Positions 1 to 5,329 of a stretch of 12,766 bases of DNA are shown one piece after another. The DNA is from CAZZGX01 sp964653715 (GTDB lineage: Bacteria; Patescibacteriota; Minisyncoccia; Ryanbacterales; GWA2-47-10b). The notes beneath the pieces were generated by a model. It was not told where the DNA came from. It saw nothing but the letters and a program-made list of their open reading frames with translations, and did no database searches. The stretch is taken from NCBI GenBank assembly GCA_964653715.1, contig CAZZGX010000007.1:1-12766 (forward strand), written 5' to 3'. A program made the translations under genes and the position numbers. Position 1 is the stretch's first letter. Every line of letters begins with the position of its first letter.

Positions 1-103
1 CTAGTTAAGCCCGCAAGTTGCAATAAGGATATCTGTATTACGACTTGGCACAAAAAAGCGACATAATCAGGCTATGGATGCTCTTGCAATATAAAGCCAA
101 TAA

Positions 104-134
104 ACCCCCACACCAAAAGCTTTGGTGTGGGGGT
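104..134 (-). terminator. Strong hairpin, probable intrinsic terminator of the minus-strand block
   Basis: Positions 104-117 pair perfectly with 121-134, giving a 14-bp stem with five consecutive G-C pairs at its base and a 3-base loop. Read on the minus strand, the stem is followed by TTTATT, a short U-rich tail in the RNA. Read on the plus strand it is followed by TAAATC, which is not U-rich. I therefore assign it to minus-strand transcription, ending transcripts from rpoD/tRNA-Asn. The U-tract is short, so termination strength is uncertain. Confidence 0.5.
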
Positions 135-240
135 AAATCGAGCATTCTCTCGGCGTTTCCGAAATAGTACACTTTTGTATCATTGCTGAAAAGCTGACTG
201 GAGATCCGGCGGCGGATTCGTTTTGCCCCTCGCAAACACC

Positions 241-263
241 AGGGAAGTCCCCCGGACTTCCCT
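241..263. repeat. Perfect 11-bp inverted repeat with CCC loop
   Basis: Positions 241-250 pair with 254-263 and extend to an A-T pair at the base. The pairing forms a GC-rich stem-loop with a 3-base loop (CCC on the plus strand). On the plus strand it is followed by TTT then ACTGCG; on the minus strand no U-tract follows. It could be a weak plus-strand terminator, part of a structured RNA, or a processing or stability element downstream of the tRNA. The sequence does not decide among these. Confidence 0.45.
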
Positions 264-346
264 TTACTGCGTAAACCTCCAATCATCTTATTTCGAGCGA
301 GCCACTCTTCCGGGGAGGCAAGAAATATGTATTAGTAATCGCACTG

Positions 347-418
347 CTCCGGCGGCAGGATTCGAACCTGCGACCAAAGGATTAACAGTCCTCTGCTCTA
401 CCGCTGAGCTACGCCGGA
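347..418 (-). tRNA. tRNA-Asn (anticodon GTT)
   Basis: Read on the minus strand, the sequence folds as a complete cloverleaf. The acceptor stem TCCGGCG pairs with CGCCGGA, with discriminator base G. The D-arm stem is GCTC/GAGC, and the anticodon loop CTGTTAA has anticodon GTT. The T-arm stem GCAGG/CCTGC encloses TTCGAATC. The 3' CCA is not encoded (after the discriminator comes CAG), so it must be added by a CCA-adding enzyme. The gene lies 40 bases after the rpoD stop and has a plausible promoter of its own. Confidence 0.96.
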
Positions 419-428
419 ATACTACTTC

Positions 429-456
429 ATATTAGCGCAGGAGTGCAAAAATTCAA
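429..456 (-). promoter_or_regulatory. Probable sigma70-type promoter of tRNA-Asn
   Basis: On the minus strand, TTGAAT (451-456) and TAATAT (429-434) are separated by 16 bases. They match the -35 and -10 consensus at five and four positions. Initiation about seven bases downstream would begin a few bases before the mature tRNA 5' end. The -35 begins right after the rpoD stop codon, so the tRNA can be transcribed independently as well as by read-through. Confidence 0.5.
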
Positions 457-458
457 GA

Positions 459-1646
459 TCAGTATCCCTGGATTTTTTTAGCGCTTTCGTGCTGGCGGAT
501 TTTTTCGAGCGCTTTTGCTTCAATCTGGCGAATCCGTTCTCTCGTTACGCCAAATTCTTTGCCCACATCTTCAAGCGTATGGGTAATCCCATCTTCCAAA
601 CCAAAGCGCATTTTTAAAATTTTCTGCTCTCGAGGAAGAAGATCCCTAATGATGTCCCGAATATGGTCCCTCAAAATTCTTCGGGACGTCTCTTCGGATG
701 GGGAAAGAATCTTGTCATCTTCTATAAATTCGCCAAGTGTCGAATCTTCATCATCATCTCCCACCGGCGTCTCGAGCGAAACGGTATCTTGAGAAATTTT
801 CATAATATGATGCACTTTTTCCACCTCAATCCCCATCTCGGAGGCGATCTCCTCGGGAAGCGGTTCGCGTCCCAAATCCTGCGTAAGGCGTCGACGCACC
901 TGCTGAAACTTTGAAATTGTTTCCACCATGTGCACTGGAATTCGAATCGTGCGCGCCTGGTCCGCAATGGCGCGCGTAATCGCCTGCCTGATCCACCAGG
1001 TGGCATAGGTTGAAAATTTGTAGCCTCGGCGCCAGTCAAATTTTTCAACCGCACGAAAAAGTCCAATGTTTCCCTCTTGAATTAAATCAAGGAGCGAAAG
1101 GTTTGATGAGCGGCCAACATAACGCTTTGCGATAGAAACCACCAGACGCAAGTTTGCCTGTGTCAGTTTATTTTTTGCTTCTTCGTCTCCCTTCTCAATA
1201 CGGCGGGCGAGTTCACGTTCTTCCTCCGCCTTAATGAGTGAAATCCTGCCAATTTCCTTGAGATACATCTGCACGGAATCCTGGGAAGCGTCTTTTTCGA
1301 CCCGCTCGAGTCCTCCTTTTTTCTTGCTGTGCACTCCCGCGTCTTTGATCTCAATCAGCTCCTGCGTCTCAAGCACATCTACTCCAGCCGATGACAAGCG
1401 CGCGTACAAATCTTCAAGCAAAAAAATGTCATCCTCAATCGTTGGGAACACCTTCAAAATTTCTGTGTAGGTTAAAAATCCGCGCGTTTTTGCCCGCGCC
1501 ACCAAATCCACAACCAACGCTTCAATCTCGGCTTTTTTCTTCTCGGCACCCGTCAGCTTGCGAGTTTTTTTGACAACCTTTTTTTTGGCCGTTTTTTTGC
1601 GAAGCTTTCGCGGTTTAGAATTTTTCTTTTTTGATTTTTTTATCAT
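459..1646 (-). CDS. rpoD: RNA polymerase primary sigma factor RpoD (sigma70)
   Basis: This 395-residue protein directs core RNA polymerase to housekeeping promoters. Residues 1-38 are an extreme Lys/Arg-rich tail. A compact region 1.1-like helical domain spans about 40-103. Region 1.2 begins near 122 (DSVQMYLKEIG). Region 2 (about 160-235) carries NLRLVVSIAKRY, DLIQEGNIGL, the YKFSTYATWWIRQAI core for -10 recognition and melting, and RTIRIPVHM. Region 3 spans about 243-318. Region 4 (about 331-388) ends in the -35 helix-turn-helix with VTRERIRQIEAKAL. The protein is shorter than E. coli RpoD because the large non-conserved insertion is missing, as in many bacteria. The ATG at 1646 is the only methionine before residue 127, and the gene starts inside the 3' end of dnaG (32-base overlap), which suggests coupled expression. 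No clear Shine-Dalgarno is seen. The basic tail is unusual compared with model organisms. Confidence 0.97.
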   Translation of the reverse strand: MIKKSKKKNSKPRKLRKKTAKKKVVKKTRKLTGAEKKKAEIEALVVDLVARAKTRGFLTYTEILKVFPTIEDDIFLLEDLYARLSSAGVDVLETQELIEIKDAGVHSKKKGGLERVEKDASQDSVQMYLKEIGRISLIKAEEERELARRIEKGDEEAKNKLTQANLRLVVSIAKRYVGRSSNLSLLDLIQEGNIGLFRAVEKFDWRRGYKFSTYATWWIRQAITRAIADQARTIRIPVHMVETISKFQQVRRRLTQDLGREPLPEEIASEMGIEVEKVHHIMKISQDTVSLETPVGDDDEDSTLGEFIEDDKILSPSEETSRRILRDHIRDIIRDLLPREQKILKMRFGLEDGITHTLEDVGKEFGVTRERIRQIEAKALEKIRQHESAKKIQGY

Positions 1647-3414
1647 AGTGTTTTGAATGAAGTGAGATGACGCTCGCCAAGTGCTGGGTTAGCTCCTGAA
1701 ATTTTTTCACATGGAGTTGTGTCTCTTCTTTTTTACCGAGCGCTTCAAGCCGCTCAATCTCAGAATGAAGATTCGTGAGCTTTTCCTTGAGCGAAAGCTC
1801 TCGCCACGCATAGAGCAACGCCAAAAACTCCTCCTCGCGATGCTCAATGGTTTCGGCCGCTACTTCGGTCTCAAAAAGATACCGTTCGGCTTCGTGCCTG
1901 AGATCGTCCGGTAGAGATTTGAAAAACTCATCTTGTATAGCGTGAATATGATCTTTTTGCAAGCGTTCGGAAAGTTCTCCAGTCGCGAGCAGCGAACAAT
2001 CCGCTTTTAGCGGCAAATCGCCGAGGATCATGAGACGTGGCTCAAGAAGCGCCCATCCAATGATCCGCTCCTCAAGCCGCGCTTTACGGGTAAGTTCTCG
2101 CGGTTCTTGCGCAAGAGGGATCTCGAGAGTTGCTTCGGAGGCGCCTCCCTGCTTGTATTTTCCAAGTTCTTTCCAGATCGCTTCTTCGGTAACCTTTAAA
2201 ATTCGTGAAAGCTCGCGAGTCCAATGCGCTTTTTCAATTTCATTTTGAAGACGCGAGACAAGCGGTAGCACAATTTCGGCAATTTTTTTCTTGGCGAGTA
2301 CATCCGAAGGCGAGAGCGTTCCCAGCGCCTTCTCGAGAAAAAAAGCGACGCTCTCTTTTGCATTTTTGACCATTTCAATCCAGGCCTTGGGATCTTTGAG
2401 GACGACATCAGCAGGATCCTTGCCGCCGTCAATATCAACGAGCTGGACATGAAAATCTTCTTTGTACGCAAGCTCCACCGCGCGGCGGGAAGCCGCGATC
2501 CCCGCGTGGTCCATGTCAAACGCAAAAATTAATTCGCCCGCAAGGCGCCGCAAAAGCCGTAAATGATCCTGGGTGAGCGCCGTTCCCGAAACAGCAACGG
2601 TATACGAGGCGCCTGCCTGATAGGACAAAATAGCGTCAAGGTAACCCTCGACAACGAGTGCTTTGCCCGAGGTGCGAATTTCGGTTTTTGCTTTGTCGAA
2701 CGAGTATAAATAGCGTGACTTATCGTAGAGCGCGGTCTGCGGGGTATTGATATATTTTGCGCCCTCACCTTTTTTTGAATCAGGAGGAAAAATTCTGCCG
2801 CCGAAGCCGATGACACGCCCGGATACATCTTCAAGCGGAAATATGATCCGCGAACGAAACCGATCATATGGCCCGCGGCTTCCTTCCACCGAAAGACCAG
2901 CCTTTTCAATTTCAGAATCCGTGTAGCCTGCGCGGCGCAAATACTCCCCCGTAACACGCCAGCCATCGGGCGCGAATCCAAGTCGAAACTTTTTTATGGT
3001 TTGAGGCGTGACCCCGCGCCGCGAGAGATACGCGGATGCTTCTTTTTCGGCGCTCAAGTTTTTTTCAAAGAAATCTGATGCGGCTTCGAGGATTTCATAG
3101 AGACGGGTCTTATTTGACCGCGCCTCAACGTCAAAATGCGCGAGCTCGACGCCAGCGCGTTCGGCAAGCATCCGAAGCGCTTCGGGAAAATCAAGCCCGT
3201 CCATTTCCATGACAAATTGAAAAATATCGCCGCCCTTGCCGCAACCAAAGCAATGCCATGTCTCGCGCGTTGGTGAAACATAAAACGAAGGAGTTTTTTC
3301 TGAATGAAACGGGCAGCGCGCCTTGAAATTGACACCCGCCTTGTCAAGCTTTATGTAGCTCTGAACAAGCGTTACCACATCGAGTCGGGATTTTACCTCT
3401 TGGGCGTTTGTCAT
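1615..3414 (-). CDS. dnaG: DNA primase DnaG
   Basis: This 599-residue protein synthesises RNA primers at the replication fork. The N-terminal CHC2 zinc-binding domain is intact, with ligands C34, H37, C55 and C58. A catalytic core follows, with YDRFRSRIIFPL near 183 and GFGGR near 203-207. The TOPRIM domain shows ALVVEGYLD with E256, AFDMDHAG with D300 and D302, and DGGKDPAD at 329-336. The C-terminal portion (about 370-599) is helical and charged, consistent with a DnaB-interacting domain; it is divergent and I cannot place individual motifs there. The ATG at 3414 lies one base after the tyrS stop, so the genes are probably cotranscribed. The last 32 bases are shared with rpoD in another frame. 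Length matches the family. Confidence 0.97.
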   Translation of the reverse strand: MTNAQEVKSRLDVVTLVQSYIKLDKAGVNFKARCPFHSEKTPSFYVSPTRETWHCFGCGKGGDIFQFVMEMDGLDFPEALRMLAERAGVELAHFDVEARSNKTRLYEILEAASDFFEKNLSAEKEASAYLSRRGVTPQTIKKFRLGFAPDGWRVTGEYLRRAGYTDSEIEKAGLSVEGSRGPYDRFRSRIIFPLEDVSGRVIGFGGRIFPPDSKKGEGAKYINTPQTALYDKSRYLYSFDKAKTEIRTSGKALVVEGYLDAILSYQAGASYTVAVSGTALTQDHLRLLRRLAGELIFAFDMDHAGIAASRRAVELAYKEDFHVQLVDIDGGKDPADVVLKDPKAWIEMVKNAKESVAFFLEKALGTLSPSDVLAKKKIAEIVLPLVSRLQNEIEKAHWTRELSRILKVTEEAIWKELGKYKQGGASEATLEIPLAQEPRELTRKARLEERIIGWALLEPRLMILGDLPLKADCSLLATGELSERLQKDHIHAIQDEFFKSLPDDLRHEAERYLFETEVAAETIEHREEEFLALLYAWRELSLKEKLTNLHSEIERLEALGKKEETQLHVKKFQELTQHLASVISLHSKHYDKKIKKEKF

Positions 3415-3415
3415 A

Positions 3416-4654
3416 TTATTTTTTCTTAAACCGAAACAGCGAACGCCTACCGACTTTTATTAAATCTCCGTCGCCGATGGAATCCCCTGCCGCAAGCCGC
3501 ATATCTCCTCCAGCGGTCATCTTGCGGACACCACCCTGATCCAAAAGTGCGCGTATTTTATTTTTAGAAAGCTCCTTACCATACGCATCTCCAAGAGCTT
3601 CGAGAACACCCCTGGGCAATGACGCCCTGATAAGTGTTTCGTCCTCTTTACTATATTCTTTCTTTGAAAACCGCCGCTCAAAATTTTGAAGCGCTTCATG
3701 CGCATCTTTCTCGCCATGAAGCAAAGAAACGACAAGAAGGCCAAGCTCTTTTTTGAGAGCAAATGGATCTTTGGAAATCGCCTCGTCGAGCTTTTCGATT
3801 TCGTTTTCATAAATATCTCCAAAACTTATGAAGTAGCTCAAAATGAGCTTGTCGGGAATCGACATAATTTGGCCAAACTGCTCCTCGGCCGATGCCGAGA
3901 GTGCCACATAGTTGTTGAAACTTTTTGACATCTTGCGGCCATCGCCCGCAGTTCCCTCAAGAATCGGCGTCATGAGTACGACTTCCGGAATACTGCCCGC
4001 GGCAGACATAATATCGCGCGTCTCCATAAAATTGAGCATCTGATCAATCCCACCCACTTCGATATCCGCCTTCGTCTCGAGCGAATCGATCCCCATCAAG
4101 ACAGCGTAGTTTGCTTCGCGAAGCGAAACTCCAGCACCCAATTTGATGCGAGCGCGAAAATCTTCCCGCTGAGCCATGTCTCCAAAGCTGACCGCGCCCA
4201 AAACCTTAAAAAAACTTTCGAGTTTCATCGAGCCGAGCCATTCTGAATTTCTGCGAATCGTTACTTCTTTGAGATTAATGAGCGGGGCGATCTGCGTGCG
4301 GTAGCTTTTCATGTTTTGCTCCACATCTTTTCGTGAAAGCTCTTTACGCTTTTCCAAACGCCCCGCGGGATCGCCGATCTGGGCCGTAAAATCTCCGATA
4401 ATAAAGTGAACCTGATGTCCTGCCCGCTCAAAAATATTGAGCAGCATAAGAGGAACCGCGTGCCCGAGATGCAGCTCAGATCCCGTAGGATCGACGCCGA
4501 GCTTGACTCGCAGTTTGCTTTTTTTGGAAAGCAGTTTTTTGAGCTCTTCTTCTTTGATGATTTCTTTGCACTTGGGACGCAAAAGAGGCAACAAATCTTT
4601 TGCAAGCGGCTCCCGTCTACGGCGCGCGAGTAGGGTAAACCAGGAAGTTTCCAT
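3416..4654 (-). CDS. tyrS: Tyrosine-tRNA ligase (TyrS, TyrZ-like subclass)
   Basis: This class I aminoacyl-tRNA synthetase is predicted to charge tRNA-Tyr. From the chosen start it has 412 residues. The HIGH motif is HLGH (62-65), inside the VDPTGSELHLGH context, and is followed by IIGDFTAQIGDPAGR. The KMSKS loop is at 241-245. A C-terminal S4 RNA-binding domain spans about 350-412. The frame stays open to 4792, but that would overlap the upstream membrane-protein gene, and the family N-terminus fits the ATG at 4654. The stop sits one base before the dnaG start. Oddity: in the tyrosine pocket, the segment usually like YPLLQxYD reads YAVLMGID (183-190), and GGTDQ reads GGIDQ (201-205). The usual Gln that contacts the substrate amino group is Met. 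The overall fold assignment is secure; strict tyrosine specificity is inferred. Confidence 0.93.
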   Translation of the reverse strand: METSWFTLLARRRREPLAKDLLPLLRPKCKEIIKEEELKKLLSKKSKLRVKLGVDPTGSELHLGHAVPLMLLNIFERAGHQVHFIIGDFTAQIGDPAGRLEKRKELSRKDVEQNMKSYRTQIAPLINLKEVTIRRNSEWLGSMKLESFFKVLGAVSFGDMAQREDFRARIKLGAGVSLREANYAVLMGIDSLETKADIEVGGIDQMLNFMETRDIMSAAGSIPEVVLMTPILEGTAGDGRKMSKSFNNYVALSASAEEQFGQIMSIPDKLILSYFISFGDIYENEIEKLDEAISKDPFALKKELGLLVVSLLHGEKDAHEALQNFERRFSKKEYSKEDETLIRASLPRGVLEALGDAYGKELSKNKIRALLDQGGVRKMTAGGDMRLAAGDSIGDGDLIKVGRRSLFRFKKK

Positions 4655-4661
4655 GCCCTTT

Positions 4662-4667
4662 ACTATA
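4662..4667 (-). promoter_or_regulatory. Candidate -10 element just upstream of tyrS
   Basis: TATAGT on the minus strand lies seven bases before the tyrS ATG, in a 37-base intergenic gap. Transcription from it would start at or next to the start codon, giving a leaderless or near-leaderless mRNA. I see no convincing -35 hexamer 16-18 bases upstream, so this rests on the -10 alone. A Shine-Dalgarno-like AAAGG lies only three bases from the ATG, closer than usual. Confidence 0.25.
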
Positions 4668-4691
4668 GCGGGACTTGGGTAAAAAGAAAAA

Positions 4692-5075
4692 TCAGCGGCT
4701 AGAAGGAATGTCCCGGAGAGAAGAGAAATTGAATCGCCAGAAGCCGAATCCTTTGGGATACCAAACATTGAGGAGTACAAGGAGAAATACAACAGGCGCT
4801 ATAATCGCGACAAGACTTAAAATCTTTCCGCGCTTATGTTCCACCTGTGCATAAATAAACCCCATGACTCCCACGAGCATGACGACGGGCATTCCAAAAA
4901 GCGTGGCAGAAAGAAACGCGCCGCTCAAATAATCGCGAACCGCCTGTTGAAGCTGACTCGCAGGGTATAAAAGAATAAAAAGCGCAAACGCGAGATATAC
5001 GAACCCAAAAACAAATCCGACGATCGCGTAAAAACTATATCCCCGATCCCCCCCACCAAAACCCATTTGTGTCAT
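4692..5075 (-). CDS. Small integral membrane protein of unknown function
   Basis: I do not recognise a family. The 127-residue protein has a glycine-rich cytoplasmic-looking start (FGGGDRG, residues 6-12) and three predicted membrane helices at about 15-38, 51-76 and 84-105. A basic loop, EHKRGK (79-84), lies between the second and third helices. It ends in a short tail with several aromatic residues. It starts 12 bases after the stop of the HMA copper chaperone and ends 37 bases before tyrS. It could therefore be the last member of the copper block or a gene linked to the translation block. An internal ATG three codons later is an alternative start. No metal-binding cysteine or histidine cluster is visible, which argues against a direct copper-binding role. 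Confidence 0.75.
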   Translation of the reverse strand: MTQMGFGGGDRGYSFYAIVGFVFGFVYLAFALFILLYPASQLQQAVRDYLSGAFLSATLFGMPVVMLVGVMGFIYAQVEHKRGKILSLVAIIAPVVFLLVLLNVWYPKGFGFWRFNFSSLRDIPSSR

Positions 5076-5087
5076 ATAGTTACTATA
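5076..5087 (-). promoter_or_regulatory. Gap with TATAGT element and small palindrome
   Basis: The whole 12-base gap between the HMA gene and the 127-residue membrane protein gene reads TATAGTAACTAT on the minus strand. It contains the palindrome ATAGT-A-ACTAT and a TATAGT hexamer six bases before the ATG. The same hexamer sits at nearly the same distance upstream of tyrS. It may be a -10 box for a near-leaderless transcript. No -35 is evident. Confidence 0.25.
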
Positions 5088-5300
5088 CTACAGATCTGAA
5101 GCTTTATACCCGAGCTCAGCTATGTTTTTGATAATGGCATCTTTGGTTACCTTCCCTGGATCGAATTCAAATGTTCCATGTTTGCCCTCGTAATCGACAA
5201 AAACGGATTTCATGCCATCCATTTGGGAGGTCAACATCTGAATTCCTGTCGCGCACGCTCCGCAATGCATTCCTTCAATTTTTAGATCAAGCTTTTCCAT
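5088..5300 (-). CDS. copZ: HMA-domain copper chaperone, CopZ-like
   Basis: This 70-residue soluble protein is a single heavy-metal-associated domain. The motif GMHCGAC (residues 10-16) supplies the two cysteines, C13 and C16, that bind Cu(I) in the beta-alpha-beta-beta-alpha-beta fold. Near the C-terminus it has the LGY element typical of CopZ and of the soluble domains of copper ATPases. It aligns along its length with the N-terminal HMA domain of the CopA encoded immediately upstream (MxKLxLKxxGMHC start and C-terminal LGY/IGY). That neighbourhood predicts that it delivers cytoplasmic Cu(I) to CopA. It is separated from copA by a 29-base AT-rich gap, so it may be cotranscribed or separately controlled. 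Mercury or zinc cannot be excluded from the domain alone. Confidence 0.9.
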   Translation of the reverse strand: MEKLDLKIEGMHCGACATGIQMLTSQMDGMKSVFVDYEGKHGTFEFDPGKVTKDAIIKNIAELGYKASDL

Positions 5301-5305
5301 AAAAA

Positions 5306-5319
5306 TCTAACTAGATTAG
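5306..5319. promoter_or_regulatory. AT-rich palindrome upstream of copZ-like gene
   Basis: The 29-base gap between copA and the HMA gene holds TCTA-AC-TAGA (5306-5315), overlapping CTAA-N5-TTAG (5307-5319). A repressor operator could look like this, but it matches neither the CopY box nor the CsoR or CueR sites as I know them. Imperfect palindromes are common in AT-rich DNA. Confidence 0.2.
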
Positions 5320-5329
5320 TAATAATATA

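Larger units (their letters stand above)
1..346. other. Intergenic stretch without a credible gene
   Basis: Between the left edge and the tRNA gene I see no convincing protein gene. Short frames of about 60-80 codons exist on both strands, but they lack a recognisable ribosome binding site, run through the hairpins described separately and resemble no family I know. What can be seen is structure: a 14-bp stem near 104-134, an 11-bp stem near 241-263, a short GC-rich stem near 205-218 and a GNRA-capped mini-hairpin at 185-194. The region lies downstream of the rpoD/tRNA-Asn end of the minus-strand gene block. It may simply hold the transcription end of that block, or a small structured RNA that I cannot identify. 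Confidence 0.5.

Noticed and set aside
241..263. GGGAAGTCCGGGGG resembling the GGAAAGTCCGGG segment of RNase P RNA
   Set aside because: The match is explained by the perfect hairpin, and no other conserved RNase P RNA segment is found around it.
38..286. 82-codon and 71-codon overlapping minus-strand open frames
   Set aside because: No ribosome binding site, no family resemblance, and they run through both hairpins; two frames open at once suggests base composition rather than coding.
223..435. 70-codon plus-strand open frame
   Set aside because: It reads through the tRNA-Asn gene in antisense; such frames with a GFEPAT-like stretch are a known artefact of tRNA T-arms.
4655..4792. Longer tyrS start giving 458 residues
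   Set aside because: The extra 46 residues overlap the upstream membrane protein gene and do not resemble TyrRS N-termini.
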